Assembly (NCBI RefSeq): GCF_004005815.1
Contig: NZ_SACK01000004.1
Coordinates: 186,001-250,000 of the forward strand
DNA: 64,000 nucleotides
Direction: 5' to 3'
Source: Mucilaginibacter limnophilus
GTDB taxonomy: Bacteria > Bacteroidota > Bacteroidia > Sphingobacteriales > Sphingobacteriaceae
Shown here piece by piece: positions 17,661-27,153 of the stretch. The translations under genes and the position numbers were made by a program. The notes under the pieces were generated by a model, which searched no databases, was not told the origin of the DNA, and saw only the letters and a program-made list of their open reading frames with translations. Numbering within the stretch: position 1 is the first letter of the stretch; each line of letters begins with the position of its first letter.

Positions 17661-20600
17661 TTATTCAACTTTTTCAAGTCTGTTTTTCATTACAATTGAT
17701 TTAATGCCTCTTAAGGGTACCATCACCCAGCCCGGACGGTTATTCAACTCGTAGTTTAGCTCATATACTGCTTTTTGTAATAAGAATGTTTGCAGCAATA
17801 TCTCAAGGTCTTCTTTTTGTTTTGGAACGAAGGAAGAACCGTTCACAGTTTCCAAATAAGAACGCATAAAGAAGCCTGCCATGTAATGATACCATTGCTC
17901 GATATGCGGTATCAGTTTATTAACATCTTCTTCCCTTATCTGGTTATCAAGCAGTAAGCTACCATAAGCAGCGTAATGGAACGAGCGTATCATACCTGCG
18001 ACATCGCGTAAAGGTGAATATTTCAGTCGCCTTTCGCTATAGCTCCGGGCCGGTTCGCCCTCAAAATCAAGGATAAGGAAATCTTTACCGGTGTATAATG
18101 TTTGCCCTAAATGATAATCGCCATGCACACGTATTTTGGTTACGTCGATTTTATGATCGTATATCTGTTTCATCATGCTGAGTATCTCGTCTTTCATACT
18201 CAACACCTCTTCAGCTTCATGCCTAACGTTATCAGGCAGCTTTTTAAGATTCCTGTTTAGGCTTTGGAATGCAACACGCACCAGAGACTGCAATGATGAG
18301 AACAGCGAACGCTGATAGTGCAAAGAATAATCCTCGGGTTTAAACGCCGGATCATCCTGCTCTGACGCCAGTGCGAGGTGCATTTCGCCTGTACGCTCGC
18401 CCAGTAACCTTACCAATTCGGCAACCGTAGCCTCAAACTTTTCTTTCAAAGCTTCCGGTAGTTCCTCGTAAGCTGCAGGCTCGGTAAGATTGCCAACCAG
18501 TTGGCCCGAAGGCTCAACAGTATCAGGCGACGACAACAGGTTTTCGTTATAATCATTCAACCTGTCGAGCATATATTCCCAGCCATCGCTGTTGCTTTTT
18601 ACCATTTCCTGCATCATACCCAGCACCATGGTTCCTTTGTCAAACTTCCATTCGATGGCGCCAACAAATCCGGGAATATTTTTGAAACCGGCTTCCTGAC
18701 TTAAATATCTGGTAAGCTCCATATCTGGATTGATAGCACGGTCAACCTTACGGTATATTTTCAAATAATACTTACCATCGTAGGTAATTGAAGTGTTGCT
18801 TTGTTCTGCAGATAGAACACGTGGCTTGGTATCGGCATTTTCACGTACGTGCGCTTTCAGTTCCCTGCTGCCCGAAAATTCAAGCTCACCATTTACCTGC
18901 GGGATGCTGTGGCGATTACCCATGTTATTCAGAATAGCCCGCTGAAGATCAATACCATAAATGGCATCATACAAAATGCCTTCTTCCCCGTTGATAGCTA
19001 AATTGCATATCACTGATTGCGGGCAATTGTCGCCAAGTTTATACGCAAACTGACCCTTAGCAAAGGCTACAGTCAATTGGTACAGATCAGGTAAACCATC
19101 GCGGTAAGTTACTTCCATTAGCAAGATGTAAGCACTGTTTTCACTAAAAGGGATATTGGCACTATCCACAATGCGTACAGTTTCCATACCGCGGCCTTTA
19201 CCACCAAACCAGCGCAGACGCATCATGTAATTTGGCAATACTTCATTCTCAAGCACTTCCAGCACCTCTCGGTTAAGCAGGTCTTTCCAACGCTCTACAT
19301 TTATAACCTGCAGGCGCTGGTCGTTCTCCATTTCAGGGTGAACTTTTTCCAACACAAAGGCCTGGCTACCATAGGCTCCTAAGGTTATAAAGTAAGGTGC
19401 ATCTTCTTTAATTGCCGGGAAGCGGTTACGGCTTAATATTTCTACAGGTACATAACCTTTATAGTCGCCTAACTCTAATTCCACTGCCTGCGAAAAGCGT
19501 GACAAGTTATTTATCACCAGCATAATCTGGTCTTCGTAAGTACGCGTAAAAGCCAACACTTTTGAGTTCTCGCTTTGTACAAACTTCATGTCGCCGCGGC
19601 TAAACGCTTTGTATTTCTTGCGGGTGCTGATAGCCCTTTTCATCCACCATAATAATGATGATGTATTGCGCGATTGCAACTCAACATTTACCGACTCATA
19701 ATGAAACTGCGGGTCCAATATCAATGGCAGATACAAGCGCTGTGGGTTAGCGTTAGAGAAACCTGCATTCCTGTCGGGTCCCCACTGCATAGGGGTGCGT
19801 ACACCATCGCGGTCGCCCAGGTAAAAGTTATCGCCCATACCGATCTCGTCACCATAATAAATTACAGGTGTACCGGGCAATGAGAACAGCAGCGTATTAA
19901 GTAGTTCTATCTTTTTGCGATTGTTCTCCAACAACGGCGCCAACCTGTGCCTGATGCCGAGATTAATGCGTGCCTTAGGATCTTTTACATATACTTTGTA
20001 CATGTAATCGCGTTCTTCGTCGGTCACCATTTCAAGTGTTAATTCATCATGGTTACGCAGGAAGATAGCCCATTGGCAGGTATTCGGTATGTCAGGCGTT
20101 TGGTCGAAGATGTCTGTGATAGGGTATTTGTCTTCCATTTGCAATGCCATAAACATACGCGGCATTACCGGAAAGTGATAGTTCATCTGGCACTCGTCGC
20201 CGTTACCAAAGTACGCGGCCGAATCTTCAGGCCACATGTTGGCTTCGGCAAGCAGTAAGGTTCCAGGATAACGCTCATCTATATATTTTCTAAGTTTTTT
20301 AAGAAAATCATGCGTTTCAGGTAGATTTTCGCAGTTGGTGCCGTCGCGTTCAAAAAGGTACGGAACAGCGTCGAGCCTAAAACCGTCTACCCCCATTTTA
20401 CACCAGTAATCCAGTATCTTAAATACTTCCTGTTGTACCAGCGGACTATCATAGTTCAAATCAGGCTGATGATGAAAAAAGCGGTGCCAGTAGTATTGCT
20501 GCGCTACCGGATCCCATGTCCAGTTTGAGGCTTCAAAATCCTGGAATATAATTCGCGCATCTTTAAACTGTTTCGGGTCGTCAGTCCACACATAATAGTT

Positions 20601-20996
20601 TCGTTTATCAGATCCCTTAGGCGCCTTACGTGCGCGCTGAAACCATGGATGCTGATCGGAAGTGTGGTTGATAACCAACTCGGTAATTACTTTAAGGCCG
20701 CGCTTATGCGCTTCTTTCAAAAACTGCCTGAACTGCTTAATGTCACCATATGAAGGGTTTATCGTATAGTAATCGGCAATATCATAGCCGTCATCACGCA
20801 AAGGCGACGGGTAAAACGGCAGCAGCCAGATAGCGGTTATTCCAAGGTCCTGCAGGTAATCCAGCTTTTCCATCAAACCCTGAAAATCGCCTATGCCATC
20901 GCAGTTTCCATCGCGAAAGGCTTTAATGTGAAGCTCGTATATAATAGCGTCTTTATACCAATGTAGTTTATCGTCAATTTGGTTTATATCGGTCAT
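17661..20996 (-). CDS. treS: Trehalose synthase-maltokinase fusion (TreS-Mak)
   Basis: 1111 residues in two parts. Residues 1-~555 are a GH13 trehalose synthase (isomerises trehalose and maltose): DGIGDFQG, INHTSDQHPWF, nucleophile D209 in GFRLDAVPYLFERDGT, acid/base E251 in LLLAEANMWPED and D317 in RNHDELT. Residues ~570-1111 are a maltokinase (ATP + maltose to maltose 1-phosphate): RLRWFGGKGR near the start and the phosphotransferase core HGDYHLGQ (958-965, D960) with LILDFEG. Fusing both steps channels trehalose to the GlgE substrate. It starts 2 bases after the glgE stop and precedes glgB. Similar fusions are known in other phyla. Confidence 0.95.
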   Translation of the reverse strand: MTDINQIDDKLHWYKDAIIYELHIKAFRDGNCDGIGDFQGLMEKLDYLQDLGITAIWLLPFYPSPLRDDGYDIADYYTINPSYGDIKQFRQFLKEAHKRGLKVITELVINHTSDQHPWFQRARKAPKGSDKRNYYVWTDDPKQFKDARIIFQDFEASNWTWDPVAQQYYWHRFFHHQPDLNYDSPLVQQEVFKILDYWCKMGVDGFRLDAVPYLFERDGTNCENLPETHDFLKKLRKYIDERYPGTLLLAEANMWPEDSAAYFGNGDECQMNYHFPVMPRMFMALQMEDKYPITDIFDQTPDIPNTCQWAIFLRNHDELTLEMVTDEERDYMYKVYVKDPKARINLGIRHRLAPLLENNRKKIELLNTLLFSLPGTPVIYYGDEIGMGDNFYLGDRDGVRTPMQWGPDRNAGFSNANPQRLYLPLILDPQFHYESVNVELQSRNTSSLLWWMKRAISTRKKYKAFSRGDMKFVQSENSKVLAFTRTYEDQIMLVINNLSRFSQAVELELGDYKGYVPVEILSRNRFPAIKEDAPYFITLGAYGSQAFVLEKVHPEMENDQRLQVINVERWKDLLNREVLEVLENEVLPNYMMRLRWFGGKGRGMETVRIVDSANIPFSENSAYILLMEVTYRDGLPDLYQLTVAFAKGQFAYKLGDNCPQSVICNLAINGEEGILYDAIYGIDLQRAILNNMGNRHSIPQVNGELEFSGSRELKAHVRENADTKPRVLSAEQSNTSITYDGKYYLKIYRKVDRAINPDMELTRYLSQEAGFKNIPGFVGAIEWKFDKGTMVLGMMQEMVKSNSDGWEYMLDRLNDYNENLLSSPDTVEPSGQLVGNLTEPAAYEELPEALKEKFEATVAELVRLLGERTGEMHLALASEQDDPAFKPEDYSLHYQRSLFSSLQSLVRVAFQSLNRNLKKLPDNVRHEAEEVLSMKDEILSMMKQIYDHKIDVTKIRVHGDYHLGQTLYTGKDFLILDFEGEPARSYSERRLKYSPLRDVAGMIRSFHYAAYGSLLLDNQIREEDVNKLIPHIEQWYHYMAGFFMRSYLETVNGSSFVPKQKEDLEILLQTFLLQKAVYELNYELNNRPGWVMVPLRGIKSIVMKNRLEKVE

Positions 20997-20998
20997 GG

Positions 20999-22957
20999 TT
21001 ATAGCTTTTCTATTTTAAAAATGTGTGCAGGCATTTGGTAAGGATTTAACTCAACATAGTTGTAATCACCAAGCCAGCGGTACTTGCCACCGCCTAACAA
21101 ATCGGTTACCCGGTAAGGCTCATTGCTGTCTATATTTAATTTCTCTATAGGAACCCTTACATGAGCGCCTTGTGTGTTAAATACATCAAGATTTACAACA
21201 ATTATCAAGTTGTTGCTGGTGTCAGCATCTGTTTTTATGTATGCAATTATCTGCTCGTTACTTGTATCAAGGAAGTCAATATTCCAGGTTGACTGCAAGG
21301 CCGGATTTTCTTTCCTTATTCGGTTAACGCGTGTTATAATATCACCAATGCGCGTGTATTGGTTCCAGTCCCACTGTTTTATTTCATACTTTTCGTTATC
21401 AACATATTCTTCTTTAACGCCATGCGGTTTATTGATGCCAAACTCATAAACCGGTCCGTAAAAGCCATAATTTGATGATAAAGTGGCCGCCAGAATAACA
21501 CGGGTGATGTGGGCGTTATCACCACCTTTGGTGAGTGCGGGGGGCAATATGTCCGGTGTGTTCGGCCAAAAGTTCGGCCTGAAATAATAGCGCATTTCGG
21601 TTTTGGTAAGCTCCGTCATGTACTGCTCAATCTCATATTTGGTATTACGCCAGGTAAAATAGCTGTACGATTGATTGAAGCCTGCCTTAGCCAACCGTTC
21701 CATTACCCGCGGACGGGTAAAGGCTTCAGCTAAAAAGATGATATCCGGATTTTGCTTTCTTACCTCACCTATCATCCATTGCCAGAATGCAAAGGCCTTG
21801 GTATGCGGATTATCAATCCTGAAAACACGGATACCCGCCGCAATCCAATAATCAATAACGCTTTTCAACTCCTGCCACAGATTTTCCCAATCGTCGGTCT
21901 CAAAGTTAAATGGCAAAATATCCTCATATTTTTTAGGTGGATTTTCGGCATACTGTACCGTACCATCAGGACGCCACTTAAACCATTGCGGATGTTCTTT
22001 TACATACGGATGGTCGGGCGCGCATTGGTAAGCAATGTCCATGGCTATCTCTATGCCGAATTGATCAGCTTCTTTTATAAGTGCCTTAAAATCATCAAGC
22101 GTACCCAATTGCGGGTGAATAGCTTTATGGCCGCCAAGCCTGTTACCAATTGCCCATGGCGAACCCGGGTCGTCAGCAGTTGCTGTAAGCGAGTTGTTTT
22201 TGCCCTTGCGGTTTACTTCGCCAATTGGATGTATAGGCGGCAGATACAGCACATCAAAACCCATTTTAAATACCCGGGGTAATAGCTTCACAACATCTTT
22301 AAATGTACCATGTGTTTCAGGTAGTGAGGATGCCGAACGGGGAAACAATTCGTACCAGGTGCTAAAGCCCGCTTTTTTCCGCTCCACTTCAATACGGTAA
22401 GTAACAGGATACTGTGTTACAAATTCAGGCAGGCGATGCCTGTACATTATAGCGGCTATCTCGTTGCTGTATGCCAGGAAAACGCTTTGCTCAGGATCGC
22501 TAAGTTCCACCAATTGGTCGGCCCATGCTTTTAACCATGACGCATCTTTTTTATTTTTAGCTGCCGCCTCCTTTAACAATTCTGCGCCAATCTGTAGCTC
22601 TATGCTAATGTCCTGCCCGGCTTCATACTTTTTTTTCAGGCCCTTTTTCCAGGTTGTATAATGGTCAATCCAGGCAGTTACTTTGAATTCGTAAAAGCCT
22701 TGCCTGTCGGCTTTGAATGACGTTTGCCAATAGTCGTTAATCACAAAGTGCATCGGTAATTCGGTCCACAGCTTATCAGCTGTATGCCTGATGTAAGCGC
22801 TTGCCGCAATCTCATCGTGCGCGTCACCAAAAACATCTGCCGATATGGCGATGGTTTCGTTAATAACTGTCTTTGCTGGAAACCTGCCCTCCTCTACCCG
22901 TGGAGTAACATTTGTAATAATAACTCTTTTTTTGCCGCCGGTATAAAGCATAAGCAT
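20999..22957 (-). CDS. glgE: Alpha-1,4-glucan:maltose-1-phosphate maltosyltransferase
   Basis: 652 residues if the ATG at 22957 is used; an ATG two codons later (22951) is equally possible, and neither has a Shine-Dalgarno sequence. An upstream in-frame TTG is unlikely. An N-terminal beta domain (~10-110) is followed by the GH13_3 domain: YELFPRSAS (202-210), VLYLPPIHPIG (236-246), nucleophile D382 in FRIDNPHTK and acid/base E411 in FLAEAFTRP. It extends alpha-1,4-glucan with maltose from maltose 1-phosphate. With TreS-Mak and GlgB downstream, all core steps from trehalose to branched glucan are in one operon. No trehalose-making genes (otsAB, treYZ) are in the window. Confidence 0.95.
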   Translation of the reverse strand: MLMLYTGGKKRVIITNVTPRVEEGRFPAKTVINETIAISADVFGDAHDEIAASAYIRHTADKLWTELPMHFVINDYWQTSFKADRQGFYEFKVTAWIDHYTTWKKGLKKKYEAGQDISIELQIGAELLKEAAAKNKKDASWLKAWADQLVELSDPEQSVFLAYSNEIAAIMYRHRLPEFVTQYPVTYRIEVERKKAGFSTWYELFPRSASSLPETHGTFKDVVKLLPRVFKMGFDVLYLPPIHPIGEVNRKGKNNSLTATADDPGSPWAIGNRLGGHKAIHPQLGTLDDFKALIKEADQFGIEIAMDIAYQCAPDHPYVKEHPQWFKWRPDGTVQYAENPPKKYEDILPFNFETDDWENLWQELKSVIDYWIAAGIRVFRIDNPHTKAFAFWQWMIGEVRKQNPDIIFLAEAFTRPRVMERLAKAGFNQSYSYFTWRNTKYEIEQYMTELTKTEMRYYFRPNFWPNTPDILPPALTKGGDNAHITRVILAATLSSNYGFYGPVYEFGINKPHGVKEEYVDNEKYEIKQWDWNQYTRIGDIITRVNRIRKENPALQSTWNIDFLDTSNEQIIAYIKTDADTSNNLIIVVNLDVFNTQGAHVRVPIEKLNIDSNEPYRVTDLLGGGKYRWLGDYNYVELNPYQMPAHIFKIEKL

Positions 22958-23296
22958 TTGTTTAATATACAAATCAAACAACTTACTTTACTTGACATTT
23001 GTTTAATTAAAAGAAAAATAGCGAATTAAATGTTAATTGTCTATGTAACAAACTTACATCACTTGCGTAATTTTTAAATTAAAGCTTACTTAAAGTGAAT
23101 ACCTAAGCAATAGTATAGGATATAGACGCTACACTATATTTTCAAGTGTAGCCGGTACTGTCGAGCAAAACTGTTACTAAAAGTATATAATACCGCGCCC
23201 TGCGCCCGGATCAACGCTTTTAGCGCAAACACAGCAGTGGCTGCCATAACATTGGCATAATAATATTTTGTATTTGTTCATGCTATTCATAGAATG
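22958..23296. other. Intergenic upstream of glgE
   Basis: 339 AT-rich bases. On the minus strand TAAGTTTG (23056-23049) matches the Bacteroidota -7 consensus and is about 90 bases upstream of the glgE ATG, so it is a candidate promoter; the -33 element is not convincing. The motif ATTAAACAAATG occurs twice before the start of glgE. The rest should contain the end of the cytochrome gene transcript. No gene seen. Confidence 0.45.
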
Positions 23297-25591
23297 TCAG
23301 TTTGTAGAAGAAGGCTGGTTCAGCTCATCCATAGTGAATGATTTTTGACGGCTGCGTAATTTGTCGCGCAAGTATTTAACGTTATCATTTATGATGGTAT
23401 TGCCGTTATTTGTCCATGCGCGGCGCACATAGTTAAGTACCTGTACCAGGTCTTCATCAGTGTACTCTTTGTTATCGGCAAAGCCCGGCATTTCACCTGC
23501 AATTTCGGGTGCCTGGTACAAATGTCCTTTTACTTTTACCGGGCCGGTAAGCCCTTTTAGTAAGATTGAAATAAGCACATCCTTGCTTCCGTTTACAATC
23601 TCCGAACCGTTAAGCGGCGGTGCCAATGAGGCTATGCCATTTCCGTCGTCGCCATGGCAGGTTTTACATATCGTTTGATACATAATTGCGCCGCGAGGAT
23701 ACTTTTTGGCAAGCAATACAGGGTCGTTACTATATTTAGCGTCTTCAATAGCTGTAATAATACGGCTCAAACGTTTATGTATCGCTGCGTTTGTATCGGG
23801 TACAAGTGCAGATATTTCTTTTTTAAAGGAATATTCGTTGTCAGTCAACCCTGAAATTACAGCATCGGTCACAAAAACATTACCCGGATACTTTTTAGCC
23901 AGCGCTGTTTGCAACTTAAGCGCGGCCAGAGTATCAAACGCTTTTATTCGCGTGGCTATGAAAGCAATGTATGGCGCAGCAAGCTCATCATTAGTAGCTA
24001 TTACTTTAGATAATGCGCCGCTTATGGTTTTATAATTTTGATTATTAATAACCGTGGGTAGTACCGCAAGAGCCTGCATACGTACAGGCCATAGCGAGTT
24101 CTGCAACAATGGCAATACGTCGGCCCTAGTAACGGCACCAAGGCCTTCCAGCGTCCATAGTGAGTGTATAAGTTGCCAGGTATTTTTGCTGCTTTTTATT
24201 GTACTTTTTAAAACCGGTATCACCTGTGTTGCCTTGCCGTCAACAAGCAACTGCTGTGCTTTGTCGCGCACATAACCATTGGAGTTGCCCAATAAAGCCA
24301 CCAACTTAAATGGATTACCCGGAAATTTTACGTTTTTTAGTTTGCTGCCAACAGGATAAACCTTGTATATGCGTCCGCAGTTTAGCGGCTTATCCAGCTT
24401 GCGTTTACCTATTTCATGTTTCAAATATGGTGTAAGATATACTTTATGCTGAATAATGCCCCGGTACATATCAACGATATACAATGCACCGTCCGGCCCA
24501 TCGTATAAATTAACCGGCCTGAACCTTTCATCAACACTGGCCAAAAACTCTCTTCCCTCGTACGCTTCTCTGCCACGGGTTATGTTACCTTGTAAGGTGA
24601 GAAGGTTCCGCTTGATCAGGTTGGCCGACGGCTCGGCCACAAAGGCATTATCATTATACGCATCTCCGAATAAACCACCGCGGTACACCAATGGCCCGCA
24701 GGCGGCGGTAAAGTTAACCAAACGCAGGCTGTCGTTAAGCACGCCATCTATATATCCCCGGTTTACACCTGTAGTTGGCCTTAAGGGGAAAACACGGTTG
24801 TCAGGTACCACACTTTCTGAATAACCTGCCACATCGCGTTGATTTTTATTAGTAGCGCCTAATCCGGGCGAGAAAAAATCACCAAGCAAATTGGTTGAAT
24901 TATCATTGAAATATAAGCGTCCAAGATTGTCCTGAGATATGCCCCACTGCCCGCGCCAATGTGTTTTTTCTATCAACCACTTATTGCCGCTTTTGCGGTA
25001 GCGCTTGTTAGAATTTGCGTTATATATCCAATTATCCAAAGCGCGGTATAATCCGTTGGCTGAATGTTCGGCATTACCGCCATCAGTGTATTTACTGTCT
25101 ACCCTGGTTTTACTTACAGATTTATCGATTTTGAGTTTGTAGTACCAAAGGTTGGGCGGTTCAGCTACCAGTATGCCATTTTCTACAAGGCACAAGGCGC
25201 GCGGCATAACCAGCGAGTCTATCACCAGTTTGCCGGCATCCATAACACCGTCGTTATTTTTATCTTCAAGCAACACTATTTTTCCAACAGGCTGCTCTTC
25301 TCCATTACCTGCCGTATCAGGCATATACCCGTCCATTTGCAATACCCACAGCCGCCCTTTCTCGTCAAAATTCATGGCCACAGGAGCGCTTACCAATGGT
25401 TCGGCGGCAATTAATTTTATTTCGAAGCCGTCTTCAAGCTTCATTTTGCCAATAGTTTCTCCGGGCGGTACAACCGGAGAAATAGTTGTATCGACTACCG
25501 GCAAAGCAATTGTGTGTATTTTTTTATTAACGGTACATTCCAGCAAAATAAACACAACCATAACTGTCACCAAAAAATACACTTTCCTCAT
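23297..25591 (-). CDS. PVC-type dehydrogenase-like protein with C-terminal cytochrome c
   Basis: 764 residues from the ATG at 25591. A hydrophobic N-terminus ends near C19, a possible but non-canonical lipobox (LLEC). Residues ~50-400 are a six-bladed propeller of the sugar-dehydrogenase/PVC membrane-bound dehydrogenase type (EGFEIKLIAAEPLVSAPVAMNFDEKGRLWV, later VNLYDGPDGALYIVDMYRG). Residues ~420-600 look like HEAT-type helical repeats. The C-terminus is a mono-haem cytochrome c domain with CKTCH and a likely axial Met in AGEMPGF. It is probably periplasmic or envelope-attached and passes electrons from an unknown oxidation. It appears to be a single-gene unit with non-coding DNA on both sides. 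Confidence 0.85.
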   Translation of the reverse strand: MRKVYFLVTVMVVFILLECTVNKKIHTIALPVVDTTISPVVPPGETIGKMKLEDGFEIKLIAAEPLVSAPVAMNFDEKGRLWVLQMDGYMPDTAGNGEEQPVGKIVLLEDKNNDGVMDAGKLVIDSLVMPRALCLVENGILVAEPPNLWYYKLKIDKSVSKTRVDSKYTDGGNAEHSANGLYRALDNWIYNANSNKRYRKSGNKWLIEKTHWRGQWGISQDNLGRLYFNDNSTNLLGDFFSPGLGATNKNQRDVAGYSESVVPDNRVFPLRPTTGVNRGYIDGVLNDSLRLVNFTAACGPLVYRGGLFGDAYNDNAFVAEPSANLIKRNLLTLQGNITRGREAYEGREFLASVDERFRPVNLYDGPDGALYIVDMYRGIIQHKVYLTPYLKHEIGKRKLDKPLNCGRIYKVYPVGSKLKNVKFPGNPFKLVALLGNSNGYVRDKAQQLLVDGKATQVIPVLKSTIKSSKNTWQLIHSLWTLEGLGAVTRADVLPLLQNSLWPVRMQALAVLPTVINNQNYKTISGALSKVIATNDELAAPYIAFIATRIKAFDTLAALKLQTALAKKYPGNVFVTDAVISGLTDNEYSFKKEISALVPDTNAAIHKRLSRIITAIEDAKYSNDPVLLAKKYPRGAIMYQTICKTCHGDDGNGIASLAPPLNGSEIVNGSKDVLISILLKGLTGPVKVKGHLYQAPEIAGEMPGFADNKEYTDEDLVQVLNYVRRAWTNNGNTIINDNVKYLRDKLRSRQKSFTMDELNQPSSTN

Positions 25592-25979
25592 ACACAATAA
25601 TCTGCCTTTTAAACTAAAGCAAAACGTTTTTTTTAATAAAGGAATGATAAACCAGGTAGCAAATATATAAGTCCGCTTAATAAAAATAATATATTATAAC
25701 CTGTAACCAAATGGCTCTGCGCTTTATATCAATCTATTAGTTCACCTACCATAGCGGAAAAGCGGAACCCATGGAACCGCCATGCCGCCCAAACCCAAAG
25801 CCGAGCTTACTGAATGTTTGGATACAAGATCAGAAACAATGTAGATAAGTTAGAGCTCCAAGCTTGAATACATAACGTGCAAATACCGCAGGTATTACCA
25901 AACAGGCCGCAATCAAAAAAAACAGTTAATGCTCCTTAGCAACGCGGATCTTTTTCATAATATCGATACAATTATTCAA
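25592..25979. other. Intergenic, no gene seen
   Basis: 388 bases between the GH130 gene and the cytochrome gene, both on the minus strand. It should contain the GH130 operon terminator and the cytochrome promoter, but I recognise neither. Directly after the GH130 TGA, the same frame stays open for 17 more sense codons to a TAA at 25926-25928. Confidence 0.45.
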
Positions 25980-27134
25980 TCATTCTACCGGATCTGGCGA
26001 TGACGGTTTGGCCGGGTCATAAACTGCTACGCATACCCTTGAATCGGCTGCCCCATAATAGAGATACCATTTCTTTTTAAAGTAAACCAATCCTTCCAGA
26101 AATACTGTTCCAGCCGGATACTGGCCACTTTTTTCAAATGAGGCCATTGGTCTCATAAACGGCACATCCAATCTTTCCTTAAATTTCAAGGGGTTATTTT
26201 TATCAAACAATGCCTGGCCGGCGCAATAGCTGTTAAGTGTAAAGCGTGAATCACCTTCACCATTGCTTTTATTTTTGCCGTTATATAGTAAGACTATTCC
26301 CTTATCGGTTAATACCGCAGGCGGGCCACACTCGGTAAGCTCACTATCAAAGTATCCTTTGCGCGGCGAAAAAAGTGCTTTTAAGCTTCCATCGCTATTA
26401 ACTACGGGTTTCCAGTCAACCAAATTAGTTGAGGTGGCGGCATAAACACTTAGCTCTCCCCAATACATCCAATATTTACCATTTATTTTGGCTACTACCT
26501 GTTTACCGTTAACGAGCTTGGTAATTATTGATGCCGATTTATGCGGGATGTTAACAAACTTGCCTTTATAGGCGTCTTCAAAAATGGGGCCGTGTTTAAC
26601 CCAGTTCTTAAGATCTTTTGATGTTGCTACACCAAGCCTTGGCGTGTGCCGGTTCCACTGAGTATAAAAAACAACATAGGTACCATTTGCCGTTAAAGCC
26701 ACACGCGGGTCTTCACAGCCTCCGGGCCATTCATATTTCTTTTGACTATCATTTCGCGGATAAAATACCGGCACCTTGCTGCGCGTAAAATTCAAGCCGT
26801 CGGTACTTGCGGCATATCCCAGGCGTGAGGTACGGTAGCCTATTCCTACTCCTGATTTATCTTCAGAACGGTACAACACAACTATCTTTCCGTTATTTAC
26901 AGCAGCTCCCGGATTAAAAGTATCGTTTGATTCCCATCCAACATATTGCTTTAAAACCGGATCAAAAAACCGGGTAGTAGTATCCGGCGAAATAATAGGG
27001 TTGATATTGGCCGGCCGTTCAAAGCCACCCAAAGCCCAGTCAGGTAAACGGCCCGTTGCGGTTTGGGCAAAAACGTGACTGCCCGCCAGCAATAATAAAA
27101 ACGCGAGCTTAAATTTTATAAGTTGTTCTTTCAT
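25980..27134 (-). CDS. Exported glycoside hydrolase/phosphorylase family 130
   Basis: 384 residues with a Sec signal peptide (cleavage near HVFAQ, ~20-24). The five-bladed propeller motifs of GH130 (DUF377) are visible: NDTFNPGAAV (~69-78), GYRTSRLGYAAS, WPGGCEDPRV (~137-146) and YLYYGAADSRVCVAVYD at the C-terminus. GH130 enzymes act on beta-1,2- or beta-1,4-mannosides, as phosphorylases (usually cytoplasmic) or, in some exported members, as hydrolases. The signal peptide and its position at the end of a SusCD locus favour a hydrolase. It follows the LamG lipoprotein by 19 bases. The C-terminus may be shortened by a TGA, since the frame continues open after the stop. Confidence 0.85.
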   Translation of the reverse strand: MKEQLIKFKLAFLLLLAGSHVFAQTATGRLPDWALGGFERPANINPIISPDTTTRFFDPVLKQYVGWESNDTFNPGAAVNNGKIVVLYRSEDKSGVGIGYRTSRLGYAASTDGLNFTRSKVPVFYPRNDSQKKYEWPGGCEDPRVALTANGTYVVFYTQWNRHTPRLGVATSKDLKNWVKHGPIFEDAYKGKFVNIPHKSASIITKLVNGKQVVAKINGKYWMYWGELSVYAATSTNLVDWKPVVNSDGSLKALFSPRKGYFDSELTECGPPAVLTDKGIVLLYNGKNKSNGEGDSRFTLNSYCAGQALFDKNNPLKFKERLDVPFMRPMASFEKSGQYPAGTVFLEGLVYFKKKWYLYYGAADSRVCVAVYDPAKPSSPDPVE

Positions 27135-27153
27135 TTATAAGAAAATTAGAAGG

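Noticed and set aside
21752..22282. 176-codon plus-strand frame opposite glgE.
   Set aside because: Antisense to glgE, which has all catalytic motifs; no protein features in the shadow frame.
25152..25670. 172-codon plus-strand frame opposite the cytochrome gene.
   Set aside because: Antisense shadow of a well-supported gene with intact domains.
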